Positions 8,145-16,154 of a stretch of DNA of 35,208 nucleotides are shown one piece after another. Below the pieces are notes generated by a model that saw only the letters and a program-made list of their open reading frames with translations, made no database searches and was not told the origin of the DNA. This DNA comes from a virus, in the IMG/VR virus record IMGVR_UViG_3300009410_000031, positions 1-35,208 of that record. The stretch is one strand, 5' to 3'. Position numbers and translations under genes: made by a program. The stretch's first letter is position 1, and the number at the start of each line of letters is the position of its first letter.

Positions 8145-9054
8145 CTTTATCACCGTCTAATTCATCTTGTTTAACGGTATATCTAGAGACTTCTTCATCA
8201 TATTCTTGTTGATATTTATTCTCAGCGCCAATCGCCTTCGCCATATGCCCAAAGAAAAACGTCCTTATATATCTTCCGATACCATCAACATCTTTCCATT
8301 CTGGGTCGGGCTCGGGAATAGGTCTTTCTCTTTCAAACTTCTTTATTAAAGTACCAAACGACTCCTGTTCAACAGCATTTGCTCCTGTTTCCTGAACTGG
8401 TTTAAGATTACTAGAGCCTAGCAAATCTTGAAGTGTTTTCAGTAATTGGTCAACTTTTTCTCCATTTGATCTTCGTATGTTTATATCAAGTTGTTGTTTG
8501 CAAATTTCTTGAATTAAAGTTTCCATTCCTTTAGAATCACATTCGTACCTATTAGTCCAGTCCTCATATTCCTTTTGTAACCAGATCAAATCTTCTAATT
8601 CATAACCCTTCCCCCAAAACGACTTCATAAACCTCAAGTCTTCTTCACTGAGTTCGTTCATTTCGTCCTCTAGGTCAGCCTCTATTTTTTTTATTTTTGA
8701 TGGCATATCTGTTGATTTTTTATGTCCATCAAAGTCACTATCATCATATGTGTCTGTGCTATTATTTAAGTTTAATAATCTAAAATACTCTCCAAGAGTT
8801 TCTTTTTTACTTTCCATTGCTTGCTTCCAAATAACAATTTTCAATGGTTTGTCTAGGATTCTCATTACTTCTTGGACTATTTTAAGATTATCTTCCTTGT
8901 TATTTATATACTCCTTTAAACAGTTCTTACAGAATGGTAAGAAACCATCCTTATGCCAATGAGAGTATGATTTATAAAAATTCTTAATTGGTTCTTTTTG
9001 CTTCAAGCAATTTAAACACTGTTTTCCTTTAGAGGTGCTATTTTTAACTACCAC
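8137..9054 (-). CDS. Zinc-finger protein, possible terminase small subunit
   Basis: 305 aa. The N-terminus has a treble-clef-like pair C-L-N-C and C-K-N-C spaced by about 28 residues; the rest is charged and helical, with acidic stretches in the middle and a D-G-D-K-D-E end. It sits directly before, and overlaps, the large terminase gene, the usual place of the DNA-recognising small subunit. The open frame begins with TTG codons at 9063 and 9060, but AAAGGAGG immediately precedes them; GTG at 9054, 9 bases away, is the better start. The role as small terminase is inferred from position and a DNA-binding-type finger; a homing-related or regulatory protein is possible. Confidence 0.5.
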   Translation of the reverse strand: MVVKNSTSKGKQCLNCLKQKEPIKNFYKSYSHWHKDGFLPFCKNCLKEYINNKEDNLKIVQEVMRILDKPLKIVIWKQAMESKKETLGEYFRLLNLNNSTDTYDDSDFDGHKKSTDMPSKIKKIEADLEDEMNELSEEDLRFMKSFWGKGYELEDLIWLQKEYEDWTNRYECDSKGMETLIQEICKQQLDINIRRSNGEKVDQLLKTLQDLLGSSNLKPVQETGANAVEQESFGTLIKKFERERPIPEPDPEWKDVDGIGRYIRTFFFGHMAKAIGAENKYQQEYDEEVSRYTVKQDELDGDKDE

Positions 9055-10642
9055 TTTCAACAACCTCCTTTATCCTACTGTTAAATTCTCCACCTTTAAA
9101 TCTTTCAATAAACTCATAAAAATCATCTTCGTCAAAATAAAACACTGAATACTCTTCGTGAAATAAATCATGTATATTTGAATCTAATGGAATTCCTAGA
9201 CCGTATTCATAATGTTTCCTTATGCAAAGTTTAGAGATTTCATTTAATTCATTTTCACTATAGTGACTTATGTTCTGATGGGATGGCAAACTTAGTTCGT
9301 TTACTGTTTCTTTCACTATCTCACTAAAAGGTTTTACATGATGAACTACCAAGTTACCTTCCAGTCCGGTTATGAAACATTTAAAATTATTATTCTTTAG
9401 AGAATCAAATTTCCACTTGTTGATTTTACCTCTCAAAAATTCAGACAAATTACTTAAGCCACCATTCCATCTATAGTGATTTTGCCCTGAGATTTGCTTT
9501 TTTGCACAATACCTACATGGATTGCCATTAAATCTAAAGCTTCTATTCAGTATTCTTTGTTCTCCGTAATGAATATGTTCAGTACAAATAAAAGTTAATT
9601 CAACATCTGCGTTCAAATTTAATCTTTCTTTTACATATGTGCCTTTATTAATAGTTAACATCAAGTTATTTATATTAAAATAGTCATCTATACTATCATA
9701 TTTCTCTTTAAGATTCATAATTCTTTTATCTCGATTGCAATATTTACATTTAATATTGTTATTTACAACTTGATTATAAGAAAGATATAAGGACTCTTCT
9801 GAGATATGATGGGTACATAGGCACTTTATTTTTTGTAATGAACCATTATATTCTAATATTTCTTCAATAATAGTATATCCTTTTTCCAAGAATCTTTCTT
9901 TTACCAATTCAAAAGACAGTATGTTTGCTTTTCCAATCTCTTCAAGCCAACATTTCTGACATCTGTTTCCATGATTGAAATTCGATAATGTGGTAGGGTA
10001 ATGATGACCATTAGGACAGATTGTGTTTATTTCACTTCTTGAATTTTTATAGCCATTCTCACTTGATATAACTTTATAACCTTCATTCTCAATTGTGTGG
10101 AGTGCTTCAAAATAATCTTTTCTTCTTGTTATATTATGAGAACCTGCTTCGCTACCATTTTTAAATGAATTAAAATAAACATGATCAATAATCCCTTTTT
10201 CACATTCAACTATTATTTTTCTTTTATTAAAATCATCGAAGTATGTTCCGTGATAAATATAGCTCCTATCCAATACCAATTGTTCTATTTCATTTTCAGT
10301 CCAAGAGTGCCTATCTTCTTTAAATTCTCTATATTTTCTAATGTTCAACCTAGATGATTTGTGTTGAATTTCATTCCATGTTCTACTTGGTAGCAATTTC
10401 AACATTTCTTCTTCAGTGCTATTAGTATAGTATTCTTTTATGATATTTACATCTTCTACCGTCCAATTTTGTCTAGACAAGTCTCCGATTTTCTTTAGTC
10501 CTAACCTCTCTGCCTTACCCATTACACTTTTAATCGACCTATCAGGAAATAATTTTTTTAACTCATCTTTAGTCAAAATAGGATATTTTTCTTTTAATAG
10601 TTCAATTTCTACATCTTCCCAAGGTATAGGTTTGTTCGCCAT
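9044..10642 (-). CDS. Large HNH homing endonuclease with Myb/SANT-like and zinc-ribbon DNA-binding modules
   Basis: 532 aa. The N-terminus holds two or three SANT/Myb-like helix-turn-helix units (I-P-W-E-D-V, N-W-T-V-E-D-V, S-W-T-E-N-E-I). The middle has several Cys-pair zinc-binding modules of the kind found in free-standing phage endonucleases (C-P-N-G-H, C-Q-K-C, C-K-Y-C, C-R-Y-C). The C-terminus is an HNH nuclease: W-N-G-G, C-F-I-T-G, L-V-V-H-H-V and the closing N-I-H-D-L-F-H. It lies upstream of the terminase genes, about 1.4 kb from the intron, and may be the mobility enzyme for this locus or the intron in trans. ATG 10642 is 10 bases from GGAGG; TTG 10648 is the alternative start. It overlaps the next gene by 11 bases. 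Confidence 0.85.
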   Translation of the reverse strand: MANKPIPWEDVEIELLKEKYPILTKDELKKLFPDRSIKSVMGKAERLGLKKIGDLSRQNWTVEDVNIIKEYYTNSTEEEMLKLLPSRTWNEIQHKSSRLNIRKYREFKEDRHSWTENEIEQLVLDRSYIYHGTYFDDFNKRKIIVECEKGIIDHVYFNSFKNGSEAGSHNITRRKDYFEALHTIENEGYKVISSENGYKNSRSEINTICPNGHHYPTTLSNFNHGNRCQKCWLEEIGKANILSFELVKERFLEKGYTIIEEILEYNGSLQKIKCLCTHHISEESLYLSYNQVVNNNIKCKYCNRDKRIMNLKEKYDSIDDYFNINNLMLTINKGTYVKERLNLNADVELTFICTEHIHYGEQRILNRSFRFNGNPCRYCAKKQISGQNHYRWNGGLSNLSEFLRGKINKWKFDSLKNNNFKCFITGLEGNLVVHHVKPFSEIVKETVNELSLPSHQNISHYSENELNEISKLCIRKHYEYGLGIPLDSNIHDLFHEEYSVFYFDEDDFYEFIERFKGGEFNSRIKEVVESGS

Positions 10643-10681
10643 TTTCAATCATCCTCCAATTATTTAATGCTGAAATTATAT

Positions 10682-10715
10682 AAATAAAAAAATGATCACT
10701 TATTAAGCGACCATT
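10682..10715 (-). terminator. Rho-independent terminator
   Basis: Minus-strand 10-bp stem (10691-10700 with 10706-10715, two G-U pairs) followed by a run of seven U. It overlaps the stop codon of the 57-aa gene and precedes the HNH gene, the same design as at 4387-4421. Confidence 0.8.
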
Positions 10716-10869
10716 CAGAAAGTAAATTATTTAATTCTTCGGTTCTATTAAATACGTAGAACCATTTTTTAGTTTTATCGTGGAAGCCTTTGTGTAAATA
10801 ATTTAGTCCATTCTCAACTAAGTAATTACGCAATTTATACGAGTAACAATAAAACAAATTATTATCCAT
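10696..10869 (-). CDS. Small phage protein, paralogue of the gene at 4410-4577
   Basis: 57 aa, starting at an ATG with AGGAGA five bases upstream. It repeats the L-F-Y-C-Y-S start, the G-L-N-Y-L-H-K-G-F-H core and the T-K-K-x-F-Y-V-F end seen in the 55-aa protein at 4410-4577. Both are followed by an overlapping terminator and then a homing-endonuclease gene. Function unknown; a DUF5659-like family is possible. Confidence 0.65.
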   Translation of the reverse strand: MDNNLFYCYSYKLRNYLVENGLNYLHKGFHDKTKKWFYVFNRTEELNNLLSEWSLNK

Positions 10870-10929
10870 ATCATTCTCCTATCAAAATATTAAAATGTTT
10901 AAATTAAAAGGGGAGAAATCCCTTTATGA

Positions 10930-10961
10930 AATGCCCACAAGTGTATTCACTCATAGGCATT
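10930..10961 (-). other. Strong 14-bp hairpin in an intergenic region
   Basis: On the minus strand AATGCCTATGAGTG pairs with CACTTGTGGGCATT (14 bp, three G-U pairs) around a 4-base loop; a smaller AAAGGG/CCCTTT hairpin follows. It lies between the 113-aa gene and the 57-aa gene. The U-tract is poor, so it may be an mRNA-processing or stability element rather than a plain terminator. Confidence 0.5.
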
Positions 10962-10998
10962 TTTAAAAGAATCTCTACTATAAAATCAGTAATTTAAA

Positions 10999-11340
10999 TT
11001 ACAGTTCATATTTCTCTTGTGTTGCTTTTGCGTGTTTGGACATTTCAATATTCATGTTCGCATTAATTTTAGCTACCTCAAGGTTATGCTTAACATTCAT
11101 TTGGTTTAGTAGATAGTCAAGAACGAATCCTTCTGTCAGCCCTGCATTTAATAAGGCAGTGATATGTCCAGAAAGGTATGATGCATCTTTAATACCTTTG
11201 TAAAACTCACTGTCATCGTAAAATTCAAAAGGAATCTCAATAGGAGGTAATTTATCTGAATCAGGTGAACCACTTAAATATTCTTCTAATTGTTCTGGAT
11301 CAAGTTCTAAAATTTGTTCTTCCTTATTTTGTTCAGTCAT
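10999..11340 (-). CDS. Hypothetical acidic phage protein
   Basis: 113 aa with a Glu/Asp-rich N-terminal third (E-E-Q-I-L-E-L-D-P-E-Q-L-E-E-Y) and a helical C-terminal half with Met/Asn/Lys. There are no cysteines, signal peptide or membrane segment. The ATG is preceded by AGGAGGT. It follows the ClpP-like gene by 11 bases and is probably co-translated with it, so it could be an adaptor or head-assembly partner of that protease; this is only a guess from position. Confidence 0.6.
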   Translation of the reverse strand: MTEQNKEEQILELDPEQLEEYLSGSPDSDKLPPIEIPFEFYDDSEFYKGIKDASYLSGHITALLNAGLTEGFVLDYLLNQMNVKHNLEVAKINANMNIEMSKHAKATQEKYEL

Positions 11341-11351
11341 AATCTTACCTC

Positions 11352-11936
11352 CTATATAATTTCATCAATGACATCAAGTTCTAGGGCTTCTTCGCTCCAC
11401 ATAAACCAGTCATATTTTCTGGATTTAATGTCTTCCAATTGTTCATCCGTAATTTTTGTATGAGCTACAATTAACTCTTTCATCCGTATCCATAACTTTT
11501 GTGTTTCTTCAATTGACTCCTCTTGTTCTTGAAGTGTTCCCCAAGTTCCAGACGAAGGTTGATGACACATGATTCTAGAATGTTTCAATCCCCTACGGTA
11601 GCTACCACATAAAAGCAACATAAAGCCCATTGACATGGCTACGGAATTAACAGTTGTAACGATTCTGTAACCTTGCTCTCGTAGCGAAATCATTTTAGAA
11701 CAAAGTGCTAGACCGTGATAAATCATCCCGCCATAAGAATCTATTACGATTTCTATATCTCGTTTGATCCTATCTCTCTTATCTAACTCAACTAATCTGT
11801 CTAATAGGTAGCAAGCTTTGAACATGGATTCCCTATCAACTTCTTCGCTAATGAAGATACGTCTATCTCTTAGAGCAGAGTTCATTTTCATCTCTTCTAT
11901 AAATCTGTCAACAGGCATAAAACTTACTTCTGACAT
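11352..11936 (-). CDS. ClpP-like serine protease
   Basis: 194 aa with the full ClpP layout: I-D-S-Y-G-G-M (residues 66-71, substrate-binding strand), nucleophile Ser 102 in S-V-A-M-S-M-G, His 125 in R-I-M-C-H-Q-P-S, and Asp 176 before W-F-M-W-S-E-E-A-L. Phage ClpP-like enzymes often act as head-maturation proteases, cutting scaffold and capsid proteins; here it lies upstream of the terminase in the packaging region, apart from the protease-scaffold fusion at 1666-3219. The ATG has AAGGAGG upstream, and that site sits in a small hairpin (11944-11960). No signal peptide, so cytoplasmic. It could instead serve regulated proteolysis with a host Clp ATPase. Confidence 0.88.
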   Translation of the reverse strand: MSEVSFMPVDRFIEEMKMNSALRDRRIFISEEVDRESMFKACYLLDRLVELDKRDRIKRDIEIVIDSYGGMIYHGLALCSKMISLREQGYRIVTTVNSVAMSMGFMLLLCGSYRRGLKHSRIMCHQPSSGTWGTLQEQEESIEETQKLWIRMKELIVAHTKITDEQLEDIKSRKYDWFMWSEEALELDVIDEII

Positions 11937-11943
11937 ATGTTAA

Positions 11944-11960
11944 CCTCCTTATAAGGGAGG
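11944..11960 (-). promoter_or_regulatory. Hairpin that can mask the ClpP-like ribosome site
   Basis: Just upstream of the ClpP-like gene the mRNA reads CCTCC, a 7-base loop, then GGAGG, where GGAGG is the ribosome-binding site. A 5-bp all-strong stem would cover the Shine-Dalgarno completely. Translation control is an inference. Confidence 0.4.
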
Positions 11961-12016
11961 AAGCGGATTGTAAAATATACAATCATACCAACTTTATAAT
12001 AATTAATTATTTAAAG

Positions 12017-12334
12017 TTAAATCTCACAATCCTCGCAGTCACAATGACAAATCTCTTCATCTAATTCAGCTTCGATATCTGCAACAATCTCTTTCTTTAC
12101 TTCAATGTCACTTTCTAAAGCACCTTTGTAACCAACTTTATACCCAACATCAAATCCATCTTGAAAACCTTGGTCAATGCCCACATGTAATGCTTCAACA
12201 GCAAGATTGCTTAATAATGCAAATAATTCCTCTGGTGATTCAGAATTTGCAATGTCCTCAATATGTTCGCTTACTAAGTCGCAAATAGGACAAGAATGTT
12301 CTTCTTCCTTCTTGAATTGAATAACTTTTGACAT
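12017..12334 (-). CDS. Hypothetical protein with N- and C-terminal cysteine pairs
   Basis: 105 aa. It has a C-P-I-C pair near residue 17 and a C-terminal cluster (C-H-C-D-C-E-D-C), probably binding one metal ion. Between them are acidic helices with a G-F-Q-D-G-F-D-V-G-Y-K-V-G-Y repeat-like stretch. Two ATGs are possible; AAAGGAGA abuts the first (12340), so ATG 12334 is chosen. It lies between the phosphoesterase and ClpP-like genes on the same strand. Not recognised. Confidence 0.6.
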   Translation of the reverse strand: MSKVIQFKKEEEHSCPICDLVSEHIEDIANSESPEELFALLSNLAVEALHVGIDQGFQDGFDVGYKVGYKGALESDIEVKKEIVADIEAELDEEICHCDCEDCEI

Positions 12335-12361
12335 GTGCATTCTCCTTTAAATTCGAGTATT

Positions 12362-13579
12362 TTAATTCAGAATAAAATTATAGCTAATACTCCTACCTTT
12401 ACCTTCTTCGTAAATATCTAATGAAGCACCTGACTTAGCACCACTCATAAAAGTATCACTATAATCATCCGAACCCATAATAGAAGGTAATTGAATCACT
12501 TCAATGTTATTTCCAGCAGTTTCACCAACAGTAAGTGTATTACCATGATGGAAGTGAGAAACGTACATATAGTCAAAGAATTTACGCTTCAACATTGATA
12601 AATCTCTAATGGCATTTTTCTTATTTTTAATTTGATGACCATGTGCCGCAACAAAGTTATATCCAAGTAGCTCAAAATCTACGATACCTTCATCATATAA
12701 AACTACCTCAATGCGCTCGTTACCTTTAAGCATATCATGAATATATACAGCGATAATTCGTTCAACGTCCTCTTTAGGCATTTCAGAACGACCAGTATTA
12801 TGTAATCGCAATTCTGTATGATTTGCACTAGGAATGTGTATGTATTTAATTTTCGTATATTTAGACAATTCTTTTAGCCATTCAACTTTATATCTAGCAT
12901 ATTTAATTACTTGATCAATAAAGCCATATTGCAATGCTGTAAGCTGTGATACTCTGAGAGCCATACCTTCAACACTATCTGCACCATTGAGGACTGTTAA
13001 CTCATCTAGATGTTCCTTTTTAATCACATTTACAGTTTCAGATAATAGTTGATTCATTCTTTCAAGGTATATCTTTTCGTTATATTCATTATTTTGACTC
13101 TTAAATTGTTTTCCGAAATGCTCATCTCCAAATCCAAGAATAGCTGCTTTTGTTCCATCATTAGTTTCTAATTGTTCAAAAGCAGGGGAAGGAAGTGAAC
13201 CGATTTCTTCAATCTTTTGTGAAACATGGTCAAAGAATAAATTTCTGCGTCCATTTTCTCTTGTTACTTTATGGAACTCATGTTTAATGGATTGTAACTT
13301 TTTCTGTTCTTCCATTAATTGAAGCTTCTTTAACTCAAGTTCAACCATTGCATCATTAGAGTCAATATATTTTTCTTTTGCAAAGTCTAAACCTTGAGAG
13401 AATGAATACCACCATTTTCGATAGACGGACTCACCATTTGACTCTCCAGTTTCATTATTAATTAACTCTTTAACTTCTTCCCAAGTTAAAGAATACATTT
13501 CCTTGTTTGAGCAAAGTCTAATTTTCCACTGAAGTAAGTTTTCGTCATCTAGTCGTTTAGTTTGAATAGGATCAATCAT
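12362..13579 (-). CDS. Calcineurin-like metallophosphoesterase
   Basis: 405 aa. Residues about 145-345 carry the metallophosphoesterase motifs: G-D-E-H (Asp 152, His 154), G-A-D-S (Asp 201), A-N-H-T-E (Asn 253, His 254), A-H-G-H (His 313, His 315) and S-H-F-H-H-G (His 342, His 344). The first 120 residues are helical and include a Lys/Glu-rich coiled-coil. The fold is shared by Mre11/SbcD nucleases and by phage phosphoesterases; a role in DNA end processing is possible. In SPbeta a protein of this kind (YonJ, from memory) lies next to yonK, the same order as here. The ATG has AGGAGGAG upstream. The D-x-H, GD, GNH and GHxH order is intact, so it is probably active. Confidence 0.82.
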   Translation of the reverse strand: MIDPIQTKRLDDENLLQWKIRLCSNKEMYSLTWEEVKELINNETGESNGESVYRKWWYSFSQGLDFAKEKYIDSNDAMVELELKKLQLMEEQKKLQSIKHEFHKVTRENGRRNLFFDHVSQKIEEIGSLPSPAFEQLETNDGTKAAILGFGDEHFGKQFKSQNNEYNEKIYLERMNQLLSETVNVIKKEHLDELTVLNGADSVEGMALRVSQLTALQYGFIDQVIKYARYKVEWLKELSKYTKIKYIHIPSANHTELRLHNTGRSEMPKEDVERIIAVYIHDMLKGNERIEVVLYDEGIVDFELLGYNFVAAHGHQIKNKKNAIRDLSMLKRKFFDYMYVSHFHHGNTLTVGETAGNNIEVIQLPSIMGSDDYSDTFMSGAKSGASLDIYEEGKGRSISYNFILN

Positions 13580-13590
13580 TCAATCTCCTC

Positions 13591-13782
13591 CTATTCGCCT
13601 TCATTGAATACAGTATCTTTAGATTCTTTAAAAGAAATATTAACTTGTTTATCTTTAAATAGTGCTAATACTTCCGATAATGTGTGTACAATTTCATCTT
13701 CTTTTGTTAATTCAACAATTGTATTCTCCTCTAATGAAATGTAGCAATTTTTAAACGTTAATGAATTATCCATTTTTGCCAT
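13591..13782 (-). CDS. YonK-like small protein
   Basis: 63 aa from the ATG at 13782, which follows AAGGAGG; the longer frame to 13818 includes that site and is unlikely. The pattern (M-A-K, a short beta hairpin, E-L-T-K-E-D, a helix ending in L-F-K-D-K-Q-V, then N-I-S-F-K-E) matches what I remember of YonK of phage SPbeta, a small oligomeric protein of unknown role. It lies 11 bases before the metallophosphoesterase gene. Confidence 0.55.
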   Translation of the reverse strand: MAKMDNSLTFKNCYISLEENTIVELTKEDEIVHTLSEVLALFKDKQVNISFKESKDTVFNEGE

Positions 13783-13807
13783 CTTTAATTCCTCCTTGTT
13801 AATCCTC

Positions 13808-13837
13808 AAAAAATACACCTCCCAATAATGAGAGGTG
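13808..13837 (-). terminator. Rho-independent terminator after the PhoH gene
   Basis: Minus-strand stem CACCTC (13832-13837) with GAGGTG (13816-13821), loop of 10, followed by a U-rich run with six U. It stands between the PhoH stop codon and the YonK-like gene, dividing the region into an upstream unit and the packaging/head unit. Confidence 0.65.
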
Positions 13838-13907
13838 GTGTTGAATTGTTTATTGTGAGAGTAGGACGTTGCTATGTGGTATAGTGTTTGCCATACCGAC
13901 CTTTCGA

Positions 13908-15143
13908 TTACATCATTTCCGCACGTTTCGCCATTTCTGATCTATAAATGATTGGCAATTCAACTTCACCGTAGTAGTCTACACCTCGGAACACTTCACT
14001 AGCTCTACGCATTCCGTTGTTTCTTCCTTCGTAGGCTTTGCTATCTACTTGTGCAGTAAAGTCACCATCAATAATCATTTTACTGTCATCACCTAAGCGT
14101 TGAATTCCTAGCTTTAATAATTCCTTGTCTAAGTTTTGTGCTTCAATCACATAAATCAGAGCATTCATGCCAGTAGTATCAAAACCACGGATATCGCCAA
14201 AGGGAAGTAAAATAATATCCTCTCGTTGAATCATAGTTTCAACCTGTGCTTTGCTGCCAAATTTACTAGTAAGCATATTACCAACGCTACTTTGTAGTAA
14301 CTTTTGGTCTTTATCACCTGTATAAAAACCTAACGCTTGTGCATTTTTAGCAAGTGTAGGATTCACAAAGAATATAATTTTATCAATCTTATTCTTTTCT
14401 AGTTGGTGAATAGCATAGTTAAATCCAATAACCGACTTGCCTGTTCCGGGCTTACCTTTAATCATGGTAATTTTATTTGTAAAAAGACTATCTAAGGCAC
14501 ACTTTTGATAAATGTCCATAGGTTTAAACTGTCCAAACATTTCAGTCTTAAAGTTTTTACTAAAGATACCGAAGTAATATTGACCATCCCATCGAAAAGC
14601 TTCTATTGGTTCATTTGTATCTTTATCACGTACAATCAGGTACTCATTTACTAAAAGTCCAAAGGTATTCTTAGCTACTCCATTATAAAAGTCATCTAAT
14701 TGATCCTTTGTCATATGTACTTCTTTATATCCAAAATAATTATCTTCTGGAGCTTCTTCATTTTCTTCTATGTTAATAACTTCAATTCCTAATTCAATTG
14801 CCTTTTCATATAGGAGTCCATCATATGTAATTAAGCCATCGCCAGTTGTTAGGCAGTATTTCAACAATTGATTGTCTGGATAGTCAGGGGAGTAATCATC
14901 ATTTAAATCCCACATATAATCCTTTAAGTCAATGTATACTTTATTTTTAGATGCTTTTAGTCCTCTACGAATTTCTCTTGCCTCATATGCTAACTGTTCA
15001 CCGTATTTGTACTTAAGAGTTTCAAATTTCTCTATTTCACGTAGAATCATAGAAGGTACTGCTAATTCATACTCATCTAACATCTCCAAAATATTATGAT
15101 GACGCAAAAATAAATTAGTATCCAGTGCGTATCTATTCGCCAT
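13908..15143 (-). CDS. PIN domain-PhoH ATPase
   Basis: 411 aa. Residues 1 to about 125 are a PIN ribonuclease domain (Asp 8 in L-D-T-N, R-E-I-E-K-F, D-N-Q-L-L-K-Y at 90-96, acidic end I-T-Y-D). Residues about 205-411 are a PhoH ATPase with Walker A G-K-P-G-T-G-K-S at 230-237. PIN-PhoH (YlaK/PhoH2 type) proteins are RNA helicase-nucleases; phage copies are common and their role is unclear. At the Walker B position the usual D-E-A-Q-N reads I-E-A-Q-N (Ile 333, Glu 334), which may change ATP hydrolysis. The ATG has a modest AAGGGG site. Its leader holds a parS site and a hairpin, and a terminator follows the gene. Confidence 0.85.
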   Translation of the reverse strand: MANRYALDTNLFLRHHNILEMLDEYELAVPSMILREIEKFETLKYKYGEQLAYEAREIRRGLKASKNKVYIDLKDYMWDLNDDYSPDYPDNQLLKYCLTTGDGLITYDGLLYEKAIELGIEVINIEENEEAPEDNYFGYKEVHMTKDQLDDFYNGVAKNTFGLLVNEYLIVRDKDTNEPIEAFRWDGQYYFGIFSKNFKTEMFGQFKPMDIYQKCALDSLFTNKITMIKGKPGTGKSVIGFNYAIHQLEKNKIDKIIFFVNPTLAKNAQALGFYTGDKDQKLLQSSVGNMLTSKFGSKAQVETMIQREDIILLPFGDIRGFDTTGMNALIYVIEAQNLDKELLKLGIQRLGDDSKMIIDGDFTAQVDSKAYEGRNNGMRRASEVFRGVDYYGEVELPIIYRSEMAKRAEMM

Positions 15144-15185
15144 TATTTAGCCCCTTTATTTATATTTGTTATTGCAAATATCTCA

Positions 15186-15223
15186 GGATAGGAAAGAAGG
15201 TGAGGGGTTATTGCGACCTATCC
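15186..15223 (-). promoter_or_regulatory. 7-bp inverted repeat in the PhoH leader
   Basis: GGATAGG (15186-15192) and CCTATCC (15217-15223) form a perfect inverted repeat about 45 bases upstream of the PhoH start. On the mRNA this would be a stem with a long loop. It may control translation or ending of transcripts from upstream; no U-tract follows. Confidence 0.35.
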
Positions 15224-15231
15224 TTATTGAA

Positions 15232-15247
15232 TGTTTCACGTGGAACA
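15232..15247. promoter_or_regulatory. parS site (host ParB/Spo0J type)
   Basis: TGTTTCACGTGGAACA; read on the minus strand it is TGTTCCACGTGAAACA, which fits the Bacillus chromosomal parS consensus (TGTTNCACGTGAAACA) at every position. ParB/Spo0J bound there would spread and recruit SMC or the segregation machinery. It is intergenic. No ParA or ParB gene is seen in the window, so host ParB would be the partner. Confidence 0.8.
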
Positions 15248-15334
15248 TTATTAAGTTATTTATTCTTCCATAAGTACAAATTGCATAGAAACGCTCAATC
15301 CCTTGTGGCTCTAGGTGTCTAACGTTTTTCTATT

Positions 15335-16150
15335 TCAAACACTTTTTCTATTGCGATTCTTTATTGTTTTTTCTATGTTTGTCCTCCTCGCACATTCCTT
15401 GCAGTATCTCACTTTATTCCCTGTTACTTTTATTGGGGTTTCACAACTCTCACAAAGTTTTACTTTTTCATCACCAACATATAAATCATAGTATAATCCG
15501 ATTCTATCAAAATCTTTAACTTCAATTACAACATTTTCATCTTGTTCAATGGCTTCAACAAACAGTAATTCCACAGATGTTTTCCGTGCAGTTCTGGTTA
15601 ATCCTAATTCATTAAACTTTTTAATTGTGGTATGTATTCCTTTTTCCTTGAAGCTTCTTGTCAGTTTAGTTTGCAATGAATCTAACAACGCCTTATAGCT
15701 AAATTCTCCACTACCACCAAAATAATGATTACCCTTATTTTTATCTGTTTCCAATCCTCTAATTTTCATTTTCTCTTTTTTTAGCTTGTCAATGACAATA
15801 AACGCAAAGAGGATTTTCTTTTCTAAGTCATCCAATTCAAGATTTAGTATGTAATTAATTTCATTCAGTGTAATTCCAACTGATTCAATATGTACTATTG
15901 TATTTTCCTTCTTACGTGAATGGTTTACTGCATTATCCACTAACTTATAGTGTAAGACTTTGTTAAACCAAGACTTACCTTTAGTTTCACAGTATTCATA
16001 AAGAAGCTGTTCTCGCTCCTTTGGTGTCTTCCCTTGATGCTTGTAGTATTTAGCAAGTATCTTTAAGTCATTTCTAACTCCATTATCCGTACTTTTCTTA
16101 GATAAGATATCATTAACGTAATCCAATTCTCTATAATATTTATTTAGCAT
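15335..16150 (-). CDS. Hypothetical protein with C-terminal zinc finger
   Basis: 271 aa, mostly helical and basic. The C-terminus has C-E-S-C and C-K-E-C pairs 17 residues apart, followed by a very basic tail (N-R-N-R-K), a zinc-ribbon suited to binding nucleic acid. The gene starts at the ATG next to the stop codon of the RNA polymerase gene; the AGAGGTG inside that gene's end is 14 bases away, so translation is probably coupled. Coupling to the polymerase gene makes an accessory transcription role conceivable. Family not recognised. Confidence 0.65.
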   Translation of the reverse strand: MLNKYYRELDYVNDILSKKSTDNGVRNDLKILAKYYKHQGKTPKEREQLLYEYCETKGKSWFNKVLHYKLVDNAVNHSRKKENTIVHIESVGITLNEINYILNLELDDLEKKILFAFIVIDKLKKEKMKIRGLETDKNKGNHYFGGSGEFSYKALLDSLQTKLTRSFKEKGIHTTIKKFNELGLTRTARKTSVELLFVEAIEQDENVVIEVKDFDRIGLYYDLYVGDEKVKLCESCETPIKVTGNKVRYCKECARRTNIEKTIKNRNRKSV

Positions 16151-16154
16151 ATAA

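Noticed and set aside
7548-8153. 201-aa frame as a complete separate protein
   Set aside because: Its last 25 codons are intron sequence; the terminase frame resumes after the intron with the expected Walker B.
15125-15322. Plus-strand frame across the PhoH leader
   Set aside because: No ribosome site; it covers the parS and repeat region, which is better explained as control DNA.
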